Positions 15,974-25,665 of a stretch of DNA of 64,000 nt are shown piece by piece. Both the position numbers and the translations under genes were made by a program. The stretch spans positions 3,968,001 to 4,032,000 of the forward strand of contig NZ_OX044366.1 in NCBI RefSeq assembly GCF_943846705.1, in the 5' to 3' direction. Position 1 is the stretch's first letter. The number at the start of each line of letters is the position of its first letter. Source of the stretch: an uncultured Pseudomonas sp. GTDB taxonomy: Bacteria; Pseudomonadota; Gammaproteobacteria; Pseudomonadales; Pseudomonadaceae. The notes below the pieces were generated by a model, which did not search any database, was not told the origin of the DNA, and saw nothing but the letters and a program-made list of their open reading frames with translations.

Positions 15974-17209
15974 ATGCTAGATGCGATAATAGACAAAATA
16001 ACAAGCGACGCCTCAACAGAGCTGTTTTTTCTTTTTTCAGGTTCAATTATTCTTTATGCATTCCAGAAATCTTATAAAAGATTAAAAGACATAAAATATA
16101 AAAGAAAGTTAAGACTTGAGATTTCCTCTTATAAGAAAAGGAAAGACGCTATAAATGTGGTCGATTTAGCTAATGGAGACCCTGAATTTGAAAAGAGTAA
16201 TATATTCTCGAGAGAAGTCTCAATCTTCGGGGAGCATCGAAGCTTGTTTATTGCTATGCCGAATCACATAAAAGATAAAATCACCTCGAGAGAGCGTGAA
16301 GCTGACTATATGGACTCACAGCTGTCTAAATTTTATCCAGACATTTCGTTCAACGGGAAATGTAACTTCGAGGACATTGCAGAGCTTACTGGAATAACCG
16401 AACTTCCAGAGCTAATCGAAAAACACAAAGCTATAGTTGGAGAAATGTTTCTTGAATCTAAAGATGGCTTGATATTTAACGGTGAAAAATACGGTGTTTT
16501 CAATTTAAAATTCACTCGCTTTGGCGATCAAGAAAAACCAGGCGTGGAAATTGATCTTTTTAAAACTGACTACTTCACTCATAGAGTGTTTAGATCTATT
16601 TATCATGAACTTAAGAAAAAAGACCACCCTATATGCTCTGCAGGAATATCAGACTTTCTTAAATATAAGCCTTTTTTCACATCTTTCGGCATAAACACCC
16701 TGCTTATATGTGAAGGAAGTCGGGGGAAAGAAGTAATACTAAGCAAGAGATCGAGTAGAGTTCATGGGAGCGTACCTAAATACCATATCACCATGAATGA
16801 AGGTCTGTCACAGACTGATAAAGATCCATTTGGGAGAGTGGATTTGGAACTCTGCTTTAAGCGCGGCCTTCTCGAAGAGTTAGGGATTAATGAAAAGCTT
16901 TATCAACATGGTGTTAAAGCTTCCTTTTACGACTTTTTCTTAGAGAAGAATAATTTTGAAATAGGCTTATCGTCAGTATTCGAGCTTGACCTCGACTATG
17001 AGAAAGATGTTGAGCCATTAATCGCCAGAGACAAGCATTTAGAAGTGGATTCGTTTATCGCAATTCCTCTTAAGAGCAAAGATATTGAAAAGTTCATCAG
17101 TAGTTATGATTTTGTTCCTCATGGACTGTATGTGCTGGAAAGGGTTCTTTTAAGGGAAAATGTTAGTATCGCTAAAAGCATAACAAACGCATCAACCCGG
17201 ACACGATAA
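15974..17209 (+). CDS. Cassette 8: membrane-anchored protein with degenerate Nudix-like box
   Basis: A 411-residue protein, the largest cassette product and clearly AT-rich. One hydrophobic helix (about 15-32) is followed by a Lys-rich segment and a long soluble region. Near residues 270-315, KEVILSKRSSRVHGSVPKYH leads to DLELCFKRGLLEELGI, which resembles the Nudix box RExxEExG, but the first Glu is Gly (RGLLEELG). If it is a Nudix fold, catalysis may be lost or changed, and binding of a nucleotide is possible. The single-helix anchor plus nucleotide-type domain suggests a sensor or effector at the membrane. The last 10 codons run into the remnant attC8. The function is unknown. Confidence 0.65.
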   Translation: MLDAIIDKITSDASTELFFLFSGSIILYAFQKSYKRLKDIKYKRKLRLEISSYKKRKDAINVVDLANGDPEFEKSNIFSREVSIFGEHRSLFIAMPNHIKDKITSREREADYMDSQLSKFYPDISFNGKCNFEDIAELTGITELPELIEKHKAIVGEMFLESKDGLIFNGEKYGVFNLKFTRFGDQEKPGVEIDLFKTDYFTHRVFRSIYHELKKKDHPICSAGISDFLKYKPFFTSFGINTLLICEGSRGKEVILSKRSSRVHGSVPKYHITMNEGLSQTDKDPFGRVDLELCFKRGLLEELGINEKLYQHGVKASFYDFFLEKNNFEIGLSSVFELDLDYEKDVEPLIARDKHLEVDSFIAIPLKSKDIEKFISSYDFVPHGLYVLERVLLRENVSIAKSITNASTRTR

Positions 17210-17219
17210 GTCGTGCCGA
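17178..17219 (+). repeat. attC8 remnant (non-Pseudomonas type, truncated)
   Basis: GCATAACAAACGCATCAACC is the left arm of a different attC family, similar to those of Vibrio and environmental cassettes (TAACAAACGCxTCAA). No matching right arm or GTTRRRY core follows; only a small hairpin CACGA-TAAG-TCGTG is seen. The 3' boundary is uncertain. Confidence 0.5.
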
Positions 17220-17259
17220 TTATACGGTCGTCATGTAACTCCCACTGATGGAGGCGGTC

Positions 17260-17526
17260 GTGAAAAAAAGTGTAGTGATCTCAATTGTTGCAGCAGCCAT
17301 AATGTTCTTCGCTTTGTGCTTCCTGTTCTCTGGCACACCCGACAACGCGGGGTTGATCGCATCTCTTGATCCGCTAAACGCGGTAAACGGCCTGTCTTTT
17401 GCTCTATCATTCGGCGCTGGCTTACCCAGCAAAGCCGCGGTTATTGCCGCAATCGTTGTGTTTACCGTGGTTCCTTTCACAGTGTTTTTAGTCGCACGTC
17501 ACTTCCTGCGCCGCTATGACAGCTAG
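17260..17526 (+). CDS. Cassette 9: small two-helix membrane protein
   Basis: An 88-residue protein with two long hydrophobic helices (about 4-23 and 55-76) joined by a neutral loop (DPLNAVNGLSFALSFGAGLPSK), and a basic C-terminus (RHFLRRYDS). GTG 17260 is preferred because GGAGG sits at 17250-17254; an ATG at 17248 lies ahead of that signal. Base composition is closer to the backbone than for the other cassettes. The function is unknown. The leading core of this cassette cannot be placed. Confidence 0.55.
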   Translation: MKKSVVISIVAAAIMFFALCFLFSGTPDNAGLIASLDPLNAVNGLSFALSFGAGLPSKAAVIAAIVVFTVVPFTVFLVARHFLRRYDS

Positions 17527-17567
17527 GCCGCTCTGCGCAAAGCCAAGGGGGTTTACAGTTCTGAGTC

Positions 17568-17641
17568 GGCTAACGAGGCATCCAAGCCGTTCACTTCGCT
17601 CACTGAGGCGGACTAAGTCCGCCCTTAATTAAACGTTAGAT
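17568..17641 (+). repeat. attC9 (74 bp)
   Basis: GGCTAAC to GTTAGAT, with the centre GGCGGAC-TAA-GTCCGCC. It is a Pseudomonas-type variant, more divergent than attC1-5. Confidence 0.85.
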
Positions 17642-17657
17642 TCCTACGGGAAACAAC

Positions 17658-17975
17658 ATGACGACAATCGCTGCAACACCCAACCCGCCTTACTATGCGG
17701 TAATCTTCACGTCTCAGCGCACAGTCGGTGATAACGGCTATGGCGATATGGCCACTAAAATGCTGGATCTCGCAGCCCAGCAGCCTGGCTACTTAGGTGT
17801 CGAGTCTGCAAGAGAAGACCTTGGGATTACTGTTTCATATTGGTCTGATCTTGATTCAATAAAGAACTGGAAAGCCAATATCGAGCACACGCGGGCTCAA
17901 CAGCTTGGTCATGCTAAATGGTACTCATCATTCAAAGTAAGAATATCCAAAGTTGAGCGTGATTACGGCATCTAA
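17658..17975 (+). CDS. Cassette 10: antibiotic biosynthesis monooxygenase (ABM)-domain protein
   Basis: A 105-residue protein of the dimeric ferredoxin-like ABM fold. PYYAVIFTSQRT forms the first strand; the MATKMLDLAAQQPGYLGVESAR, ITVSYWSDLDSIKNWK and WYSSFKVRISKVERDYG pieces are typical of the family. ABM proteins include heme-degrading and quinone-forming oxygenases, but many have no known substrate. Members are frequent in integron cassettes. The cassette opens with GTTAGAT at 17635 and its inverse core ATCTAAC at 17970 holds the stop codon. Confidence 0.8.
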   Translation: MTTIAATPNPPYYAVIFTSQRTVGDNGYGDMATKMLDLAAQQPGYLGVESAREDLGITVSYWSDLDSIKNWKANIEHTRAQQLGHAKWYSSFKVRISKVERDYGI

Positions 17976-18046
17976 CAAGCCGATTAATTCACTCACCTCG
18001 CTCACTGTGATCGGTTAAAATGCGCGCCTTTGCTTAATCGCTTTAC
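17970..18046 (+). repeat. attC10, terminal site with degenerate core
   Basis: ATCTAAC at the left is intact, and CCGATTA / TGATCGG arms are present. The right core reads GCTTTAC instead of GTTRRRY. A decayed last attC marks the end of the array. Confidence 0.7.
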
Positions 18047-18084
18047 CCCAGCACCAATCTAGAATTCACACACCGAGCACAGCC

Positions 18085-18267
18085 ATGAACCGCCAAAAAA
18101 AGATCAAGCAACTGTTAAAGGCTCACGCCAAAAAGGCCAGTGCCAAGCTAGCACCACCGAGCAAGAATAAATACATCAGTAAAGCGGACCGCTTGAAGAT
18201 CGACGCTGAATCCACCCCAGAATCATCCGTAGCGCCTGAACACGAGCCTATTAGCCTTAATAATTAA
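18085..18267 (+). CDS. DUF2986-type small basic protein
   Basis: A 60-residue, strongly Lys-rich protein (MNRQKKIKQLLKAHAKKA at the start) with the SKxKYISKADR motif typical of DUF2986 proteins of Pseudomonas and relatives. The C-terminus is acidic. It is probably the first chromosomal gene beyond the integron rather than a cassette, as no attC follows it. The role is unknown; the charge pattern suggests nucleic-acid or ribosome contact. Confidence 0.7.
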   Translation: MNRQKKIKQLLKAHAKKASAKLAPPSKNKYISKADRLKIDAESTPESSVAPEHEPISLNN

Positions 18268-18439
18268 ATTGATTAAACATGGCGATTATCACGTCATCGG
18301 TGGCCGAGCATTAACCAGCGTGGAATGTGCTCACCGCAAAGGCGACTGTTAGCCATGAAGCTCTGCGTCGCATGCTGCGCTGCCCTTGTGGTCAGGCAGG
18401 TGCCTCGGTAACGTGAGCGCACTTTTCAGGAGTGCCACG

Positions 18440-19111
18440 ATGCGTTTCAGCCGTCCTTTTTGCGTTGCCTTGTTGCCACTGCTCGCCAGTTGCCAGGTGT
18501 TTACGGATAAACCCGCCGAGCCGGTGATTGAGCAGACGCGCATGCAAGGTGAGCTCAGTCTCAATGCAGGCCAATTGCTGTTTCGCCCCTGCCAGGAACA
18601 GCGGCAATTTCTCCTCAAGGACGATAGCGCGGATGGCCTCAGCAGCGATGCTAATAGCCTGTTCAGCGATGGGCACAACACCCTCTACGTAGACATGCGC
18701 GGCCAGCTGCAAGCCAATGCCCAAGCCGGCATCGACGGCCAGTTCGTGCCCAGCCAGGTGTACCGCGTGCAGGCTGAAGGCCGTGGCTGCACGGACATTA
18801 ATTTCGCCCGCACCCTTTTGCGTGCCAGCGGCCACACGCCGGACTGGAGCATTGCCGTGAGCAATCAAGGGTTGATCCTCAATCGCGCCGGTAAAGAGCC
18901 GCAAGCGCTGCCGTACCTGGAGGAGCAGCTGCCGGAAGGGCGTCTGAACCTCAGCAGCGAAGCCAACGGCCAGCGCCTGGAGCTGTGGGTGGCCAAACAG
19001 CGCTGTGTCGACAGCATGAGTGGCGCGGTGCAGCACATGAGCGCTGAGTTACGCCTCGATGGTCAAGTGTTGCGCGGCTGCGCTTATCTCGGCGGCGCAC
19101 GCATCGACTAG
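18440..19111 (+). CDS. COG3650-type lipoprotein
   Basis: A 223-residue protein with a lipoprotein signal (lipobox LLASC, Cys18). ATG 18440 is chosen because AGGAG lies about 8 bases upstream; the frame is open to 18386. The soluble part has a repeated pattern of a small beta domain (GELSLNAGQLLFRPC and later AELRLDGQVLRGCAYLGG). Four or more cysteines could form disulphides in the periplasm. This is the layout of predicted periplasmic lipoproteins of COG3650. The function is unknown. Confidence 0.65.
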   Translation: MRFSRPFCVALLPLLASCQVFTDKPAEPVIEQTRMQGELSLNAGQLLFRPCQEQRQFLLKDDSADGLSSDANSLFSDGHNTLYVDMRGQLQANAQAGIDGQFVPSQVYRVQAEGRGCTDINFARTLLRASGHTPDWSIAVSNQGLILNRAGKEPQALPYLEEQLPEGRLNLSSEANGQRLELWVAKQRCVDSMSGAVQHMSAELRLDGQVLRGCAYLGGARID

Positions 19112-19213
19112 ACACATTGGCAAACACACAATGCGCAGAGTGCTGAGATAGATCAGCCCGCCGCTAGGCGATTGGCCTAAGCTGGGAGGACAGTCAGCCA
19201 AAGGGAAATCATT

Positions 19214-20221
<1,008 letters not shown>

Positions 20222-20364
20222 CCTTCGGCAGCATGGAGCCAGTTTCTCTAAGAGCATCAGCATCGGGCTAAGCCACTGAGCCCAGGACCGGCGAACGCAG
20301 GTATAATCGCCGGTCCTAAAATGCTGCCGGGTTGCCTCCGGCCCTGACTAGTGGATCGCCCCTC

Positions 20365-21981
20365 ATGCTACGCATCACCGAACTCAAGCTGCCGCTCGAC
20401 CATCCCGAAGAAGCCCTGCGCCCCGCCATCATCCAGCGTTTAGGGATTGCCGACAGCGAGTTGCTCGACTTCAGCCTGTTCAAGCGCAGCTACGATGCGC
20501 GGAAGAAATCCAGCGAAATACACTTTATCTACACCGTCGACTGCAACCTGCAGGATGAAGCGGCGTTGCTCAGCAAGTTTGCCGATGACCGGCATATCAG
20601 CGTGACCCCGGACACCGCCTACAAAGCCGTCGGCCAAGCTGCAGAAGAGCTTGCCGAACGCCCGCTGGTGGTTGGCTTTGGCCCCTGCGGGATTTTTGCC
20701 GCGCTGATTCTCGCTCAAGCCGGGCTCAAGCCAATTGTGCTGGAGCGCGGCACCGAAGTGCGCCAGCGCACCAAGGACACCTGGGGCCTGTGGCGCAAGA
20801 ATGTGCTCAAGCCGGAGTCCAACGTGCAGTTCGGCGAAGGCGGCGCGGGGACCTTCTCCGACGGCAAGCTCTACAGCCAGATCAAAGACCCCAAGCATTA
20901 CGGGCGCAAGGTGTTGCAGGAGTTCGTCAAGGCCGGCGCGCCGGATGAGATTCTCTACGTCAGCAAGCCGCATATTGGCACCTTCCGGCTGACTGGCGTG
21001 GTCGCGACCATGCGCGAGGAAATCAAAGCGCTGGGCGGTGAAGTGCGCTTTCAGCAGCGCGTCAGTGATGTGCTGATCGAAGACGGCCAGCTCTGCGGCG
21101 TGGTGCTCGACAGCGGCGAGCAGATTCGCAGCCGTCAGGTGATCCTGGCGTTGGGCCACAGCGCGCGCGACACCTTCCGCATGCTGCACCAGCACGGCGT
21201 GTATATGGAGGCCAAGCCGTTCTCGGTGGGCTTCCGCATCGAGCACCCGCAGGGGCTGATCGACCGCGCGCGGCTGGGCAAATACGCCGGCCACCCCAAA
21301 CTCGGCGCGGCGGATTACAAACTGGTGCACCACGCCAAGAACGGCCGCTCGGTTTACAGCTTCTGCATGTGCCCAGGCGGCACCGTGGTGGCGGCGACCT
21401 CGGAGCCGAACCGTGTAGTGACCAACGGCATGAGCCAATACTCGCGCAACGAACGTAATGCCAACGCCGGTATCGTGGTCGGCATCACCCCGGAGCAGGA
21501 CTACCCAGGCGGCCCGCTGGCCGGGATTGAGCTGCAAGAGCGCCTGGAATCCCAGGCCTATCTACTCGGCGGCAGCAACTACGAAGCGCCAGGGCAATTG
21601 GTTGGCGACTTTATCGCCGGCAAGCCGTCCACCGAATTGGGCAGTGTTGAGCCGTCCTACAAGCCGGGGATCAAACTCGGCGACTTGGCCCTGGCGCTGC
21701 CGGATTTTGCCATCGAGGCGATCCGTGAAGCGCTGCCGGCCTTCGGCAAGCAGATAAAGGGCTTCGACCTTGCGGACGCGGTACTCACCGGCATTGAAAC
21801 CCGCACCTCCTCGCCGCTGCGCATTACCCGTGGCGCGGACATGCAGAGCCTGAACGTACGCGGGCTGTACCCGGCAGGTGAAGGCGCAGGTTATGCCGGC
21901 GGTATTCTTTCGGCGGGCGTGGATGGCATTCGTGTGGCTGAAGCGCTGATCAAAGACATGCTCGGCATTGCCGACGCTTAA
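20365..21981 (+). CDS. FAD-dependent dehydrogenase (COG2509 type)
   Basis: A 538-residue flavoprotein. The N-terminal about 95 residues form a small alpha/beta domain (ITELKLPLDHPEEAL...). They are followed by the FAD-binding P loop VVGFGPCGIFAAL and by EGGAGTFSDGKL, which is characteristic of this group. A second dinucleotide-type region and the C-terminal YPAGEGAGYAGGI close the FAD site. ATG 20365 is preferred over TTG 20332. The substrate is unknown; family members are soluble and sometimes called uncharacterised FAD-dependent dehydrogenases. Confidence 0.75.
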   Translation: MLRITELKLPLDHPEEALRPAIIQRLGIADSELLDFSLFKRSYDARKKSSEIHFIYTVDCNLQDEAALLSKFADDRHISVTPDTAYKAVGQAAEELAERPLVVGFGPCGIFAALILAQAGLKPIVLERGTEVRQRTKDTWGLWRKNVLKPESNVQFGEGGAGTFSDGKLYSQIKDPKHYGRKVLQEFVKAGAPDEILYVSKPHIGTFRLTGVVATMREEIKALGGEVRFQQRVSDVLIEDGQLCGVVLDSGEQIRSRQVILALGHSARDTFRMLHQHGVYMEAKPFSVGFRIEHPQGLIDRARLGKYAGHPKLGAADYKLVHHAKNGRSVYSFCMCPGGTVVAATSEPNRVVTNGMSQYSRNERNANAGIVVGITPEQDYPGGPLAGIELQERLESQAYLLGGSNYEAPGQLVGDFIAGKPSTELGSVEPSYKPGIKLGDLALALPDFAIEAIREALPAFGKQIKGFDLADAVLTGIETRTSSPLRITRGADMQSLNVRGLYPAGEGAGYAGGILSAGVDGIRVAEALIKDMLGIADA

Positions 21982-22006
21982 GGCGCTGCACGATTGGGGT
22001 TAATCC

Positions 22007-22402
22007 TTAATCGCGCTCGGCATAGCAGGTGGCTGAGTTGGGCTGATCACGTCGGTCCAGCTCATCTTCCAGAAACTCGGCCAACACCCGGGCATTGCTC
22101 AGTTGCGGATCACGCGCGGCGAACAGCAGGGTCAGCGTGCCCTGCTCGGCCATACCGAGCAGCCCTTGCCAATGTTCGGGATGCGCGGCCAACTCCTCAC
22201 GGTATTTTTTAGCGAACGCGCTGAAGGCGCTGGCTTGATGCTGGTACTCGCGGCGCAGTTCGCTGGAAGGCGCGACATCCGGCAACCACGCATCCAGCTG
22301 CAACGCCTGCTTGCTCAGCCCACGCGGCCACAAGCGATCGACCAGCACACGCAGCCCATCACTGTCCTCAATAGGCTCGTAGACGCGCTTGTACTGAAGC
22401 AT
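22007..22402 (-). CDS. DUF488 (YeaO-type) protein
   Basis: A 131-residue protein. KRVYEP...DGLRVLVDRLWPRGLSK near the N-terminus and the later LLFAARDPQLSNARVL are the conserved stretches of DUF488 proteins. The start has a strong AGGAGG. No membrane or signal segment is present. The biochemical function is not established. It is convergent with the FAD-dependent dehydrogenase gene and lies 27 bp downstream of the PLP enzyme, perhaps in one transcript. Confidence 0.8.
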   Translation of the reverse strand: MLQYKRVYEPIEDSDGLRVLVDRLWPRGLSKQALQLDAWLPDVAPSSELRREYQHQASAFSAFAKKYREELAAHPEHWQGLLGMAEQGTLTLLFAARDPQLSNARVLAEFLEDELDRRDQPNSATCYAERD

Positions 22403-22429
22403 CAGCGTCCTCCTGTTATTTACCGGCCT

Positions 22430-23530
22430 TTAGCTGTCGAGCCCCTCGCTGGGGATCTCGACGCCTAAGCCTGCGCCCTGCTCTACGCAGGTAGCAATAC
22501 GCCCAAGCAGTGCGCGTAACTCAAAGCCCTGCGCTGCCAGCCAGGCGGGGTCGTAATAGGTGCCGGAGTAACGCTCGCCGCCATCGCAGAGAATCGCCAC
22601 CACCGAGCCGGACTCGCCGGCCGCCACCATGCGCTGCGCCACCAGCAGCGCGCCAATCAGGTTGGTGCCGCTGGAGCCGCCTACCCTGCGCCCTAGTCTC
22701 TGCGCGAGGTAATGCATGGCGGCCAGGGACAGAGCATCCGGCACCTTGCACATGGCGTCGATCACTGACGGCAAAAACGACGCTTCGACCCGTGGCCGAC
22801 CGATGCCCTCGATGCGTGAACCATGGTCCAGTGTCAGGCTGGCATCGCCGCAGCGGTAGTAATCAAAGAACACCGAACGCTCGGCGTCGGCGCACAGCAC
22901 ACGGGTGTTGTGACGGCGGTAGCGTACATAGCGCCCCAACGTCGCCAGGGTGCCACCGGTACCAGCGCTGGAGATCAGCCAGCTCGGTTCAGGGAAGTGC
23001 TCGCTGCCCATCTGCTGGAAGATCGACTCGGCGATATTGTTATTGGCGCGCCAGTCGGTGGCGCGCTCGGCGTAGGTAAACTGGTCCATAAAGTGCCCGC
23101 CGCGCTCACGGGCCAAGCGTTCGGACTCGGCGTAGATCTGCGTCGGGTCATTCACCAAATGGCTCTGCCCGCCGTAAAAGGCGATCTGCGCGATCTTTTC
23201 CTTCGAGGTGCTGGCCGGCATTACCGCGATAAACGGCAGCCCCAATAAACGGGCGAAATACGCTTCGGAGATCGCCGTAGAGCCGCTAGACGCCTCAATG
23301 ACCGGCGCGCCCGGCTTAAGCCAGCCGTTGCACAGCGCATAGAGAAACAGCGAACGCGCTAGGCGGTGCTTGAGACTGCCGGTGGGATGGCTGGACTCAT
23401 CCTTGAAATACAACTCAACGCCCGGTAACCCAGGCAGCGCCAGGGGGATCAGGTGCGTGTCGGCGCTGCGCTGAAAGTCCGCCTCAATAATCCGGATGGC
23501 TTCGCGCGCCCAGCTGCGTGACTCACTCAT
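22430..23530 (-). CDS. PLP-dependent cysteine synthase/desulfhydrase-family enzyme
   Basis: A 366-residue fold-type II PLP enzyme. The PLP lysine is in [10 protein letters not shown], the substrate loop in [15 protein letters not shown], and the phosphate-binding glycine loop in [14 protein letters not shown]. The family covers cysteine synthases and L-cysteine desulfhydrases (Cds1-like). The extended C-terminus and [10 protein letters not shown] form fit the latter better than CysK or CysM. The product would be cysteine metabolism with sulfide, but the specificity is inferred. Shine-Dalgarno AAGGAG lies 6-7 bases upstream. Confidence 0.75.
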   Translation of the reverse strand: MSESRSWAREAIRIIEADFQRSADTHLIPLALPGLPGVELYFKDESSHPTGSLKHRLARSLFLYALCNGWLKPGAPVIEASSGSTAISEAYFARLLGLPFIAVMPASTSKEKIAQIAFYGGQSHLVNDPTQIYAESERLARERGGHFMDQFTYAERATDWRANNNIAESIFQQMGSEHFPEPSWLISSAGTGGTLATLGRYVRYRRHNTRVLCADAERSVFFDYYRCGDASLTLDHGSRIEGIGRPRVEASFLPSVIDAMCKVPDALSLAAMHYLAQRLGRRVGGSSGTNLIGALLVAQRMVAAGESGSVVAILCDGGERYSGTYYDPAWLAAQGFELRALLGRIATCVEQGAGLGVEIPSEGLDS

Positions 23531-23540
23531 GCCGTGCTCC

Positions 23541-24446
23541 TTAATCCAACACGCCGGCTGGCACCACGCGCGGCATGCGCCACTGGCTCAGCAGCACCCC
23601 GGCAAATACCAAGGCGGCGGCCAAAATCTGCATGTCATTCAAGCTTTCGCCCAAGATCAATATAGCGAACAGCAAGGTGAACACCGGGATCAGGTTGGTG
23701 AACCCCGATGCTTGACTGGCGGGCAACCGACTGACACCGAAGTTGTACAAGCCATAAGCCCCCACTGTGACCAGTACGCCCAGATACACCACCGCACCCA
23801 AGCCCATTGGGCTGACAGTGACCGGGACTGGCGCGCTGAGCCAGGCCATCGGCAGGAAGAAAATGGTGCCGACAAAAGCCACCATGGCCGTCAGCAAAAA
23901 GGGCGAATAACGCGCCGACAGATGCTTGAGGAGCAAGGTGTAACCGGTGGCGCAGAGTATGGCGAGCAGCTCGAAGAAGTTACCGAGAATAGGATTGCTG
24001 GCATGCTCATCGGCGCTACCAGCGAGGCTTAGCCAGGCAGCGCCAACCAGCGCGATGACAAACCCCAGCAGGGTGATGCGGCTGATCCGCTCACGCAGGA
24101 AGACAAACGCACCAACCGCCACCAGCAGCGGCATCAAGGCCATGACCATACCCGCTTGAGCGGCGCTGGTGCGCTCCAAGGCGAGGGCTTCGAAGAGGAA
24201 ATACAGGCAGGGTTCGCAGGCGGCCAGGCCGAGCAGGTACTTCCAGTCGCCGGCGCGATACTGCATCTTCCCGCGCCAGCGCCATGCCAGCAGAAACACC
24301 AGACTGCCCAGGGCCATCCGGCCGAAGATCACCCACAGCGCTGGCAACTCGGCAAAGGCCAGTTTCAGCGCAATAAACGAACTGCCCCACAGCGCCATGG
24401 CGATTACCAAGCAAACCACTGCCAGGCCTGTCCCCTGCTCACGCAT
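23541..24446 (-). CDS. EamA/DMT-family transporter
   Basis: A 301-residue membrane protein with ten hydrophobic helices in two repeated EamA halves. The first opens with [19 protein letters not shown] and the second with [18 protein letters not shown]. The family exports small metabolites such as amino acids or drugs across the inner membrane; the substrate is unknown. Start ATG 24446 has GGAGG 7 bases upstream. It lies 10 bp upstream of the PLP enzyme gene, so the three genes 24446-22007 probably form one operon that may handle cysteine-related compounds (inference). Confidence 0.85.
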   Translation of the reverse strand: MREQGTGLAVVCLVIAMALWGSSFIALKLAFAELPALWVIFGRMALGSLVFLLAWRWRGKMQYRAGDWKYLLGLAACEPCLYFLFEALALERTSAAQAGMVMALMPLLVAVGAFVFLRERISRITLLGFVIALVGAAWLSLAGSADEHASNPILGNFFELLAILCATGYTLLLKHLSARYSPFLLTAMVAFVGTIFFLPMAWLSAPVPVTVSPMGLGAVVYLGVLVTVGAYGLYNFGVSRLPASQASGFTNLIPVFTLLFAILILGESLNDMQILAAALVFAGVLLSQWRMPRVVPAGVLD

Positions 24447-24552
24447 ACACCACCTCCAATTAAAGGCAGCAGTGTAGAGAGGACGATGCGCTGCCGACAG
24501 ATACAGTCAACGCCGTGAACTGTGTGGGCTGGCTAACGCCAACCCGGCAGGC

Positions 24553-24885
24553 CTATTGCTCCCAGGGTTTACCGCGGGTTTTCTCGTTGATATAGAGCTT
24601 CTGTTGCATGGCGGCCTTGGCCAGCATGTGAGCACTCACGGGCGCGGTGATAAACAGAAACAGGGCGATCAGCAGCTCATGCAGGCTGATGCCTTCGCCG
24701 TTAAAGCTGAAGTAGATCAGCGAGGCTATGACCATGCCGCCCACACCCAGGGTGCTGGCCTTCGTTGGGCCGTGCAGACGCATAAAGAAATCCGGCAGCC
24801 GGTACAGACCAATCGAGCCGACCAAAGCAAACAGGCTGCCGAGCAGCAGAAACAGCGCTACCAGCGCTTCGATCCAGGTATTCAT
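24553..24885 (-). CDS. phaG: Monovalent cation/proton antiporter subunit PhaG (MrpG)
   Basis: A 110-residue membrane protein with three helices. GLYRLPDFFMRLHGPTKASTLG is the family signature of MrpG/PhaG. It is the last gene of the phaABCDEFG operon, 22 bp after phaF. As a small subunit it is needed for assembly of the antiporter complex in the inner membrane, which expels Na+ or K+ in exchange for protons. Confidence 0.92.
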   Translation of the reverse strand: MNTWIEALVALFLLLGSLFALVGSIGLYRLPDFFMRLHGPTKASTLGVGGMVIASLIYFSFNGEGISLHELLIALFLFITAPVSAHMLAKAAMQQKLYINEKTRGKPWEQ

Positions 24886-24907
24886 ACCGCAGTCTCCGTA
24901 GAACGTT

Positions 24908-25177
24908 CTACTCGATAATATCGCCGCGTAGCAGGTACTTGGCCACGGCTACTGTGCCAATAAAGCCCATCACCGCAATCAACAGCGCCGCTTCAAAATA
25001 CAGATCCGACCCCAGCCACACGCCAAACAGCACGAGTATGGCGATCGCGTTGATAAACAGGGTGTCCAGGGCCAAGATGCGGTCGGGCAGATCGGGGCCG
25101 ATGATCAGCCGTGCCATGGTCAGCACGAGAGCCACGCCGATGATCACCAGGCACAGCGGGATCACGTAGTCGAGCAT
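24908..25177 (-). CDS. phaF: Antiporter subunit PhaF (MrpF)
   Basis: An 89-residue protein with three membrane helices and GPDLPDRILALDTL, the conserved MrpF motif. Its start overlaps the end of phaE by 16 bp, indicating translational coupling. MrpF subunits are linked to cation and cholate efflux in some bacteria. Confidence 0.92.
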   Translation of the reverse strand: MLDYVIPLCLVIIGVALVLTMARLIIGPDLPDRILALDTLFINAIAILVLFGVWLGSDLYFEAALLIAVMGFIGTVAVAKYLLRGDIIE

Positions 25178-25665
25178 GTGAATACCTCCAGCAAGGGTGC
25201 TTCATAGCGCTGCTTGATTTCCGCCACCAACGCCTCGGCGTCCGGCACATCGAGGCCGTGCACCAGCAAGGTCTTGTGGTCATCGCTGAGGTCGGCGGAA
25301 ACCGTGCCCGGCGTCAGGGAAATGATGCTGGTGAGCATGGTCAGGGCCAGTTCATCTTCCAGCAGCAGGGGAATTTCCACGAACGCCGGGCGCAGCTTGG
25401 CGGTCGGGCCGAGGATCAGTTTGGCCACCTGCAGGTTGGCCATGACGATATCGCCGAGGATGCGCACCAGAAACAGGCAGAGCTTGAACGGCTTGTCGAC
25501 TTTCGGCGGGTTGATCCAGAACACCTGAGTCAGCAATGGGATGGCCCAACCGAGCAACCCACCGAGCAAAAAGTGGCCCAGACTCAGGTCGTTCATCAGC
25601 AGCAACCATACCAGCAGCAGGCACACGCTCAGCAGCGGATGGGGTAACCAGCGGCGTGCTTTCAT
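25162..25665 (-). CDS. phaE: Antiporter subunit PhaE (MrpE)
   Basis: A 167-residue protein. Two N-terminal helices (HPLLSVCLLLVWLLLMND and HFLLGGLLGWAIPLL) and a C-terminal soluble domain have the conserved SIISLTPGTVSAD stretch of MrpE. It overlaps phaD by 4 bp. The subunit is a structural member of the Mrp/Pha complex. Confidence 0.92.
   Translation of the reverse strand: MKARRWLPHPLLSVCLLLVWLLLMNDLSLGHFLLGGLLGWAIPLLTQVFWINPPKVDKPFKLCLFLVRILGDIVMANLQVAKLILGPTAKLRPAFVEIPLLLEDELALTMLTSIISLTPGTVSADLSDDHKTLLVHGLDVPDAEALVAEIKQRYEAPLLEVFTCSTT

Noticed and set aside
7896..18046. Reading the repeated sequence elements as a CRISPR array
   Set aside because: The repeats are 74-77 bp, imperfect palindromes spaced by whole genes, with integron core sites at both ends; no short regular spacers.
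18268..18439. Possible further cassette after attC10
   Set aside because: No attC follows DUF2986 and no gene or core site is visible in this stretch.
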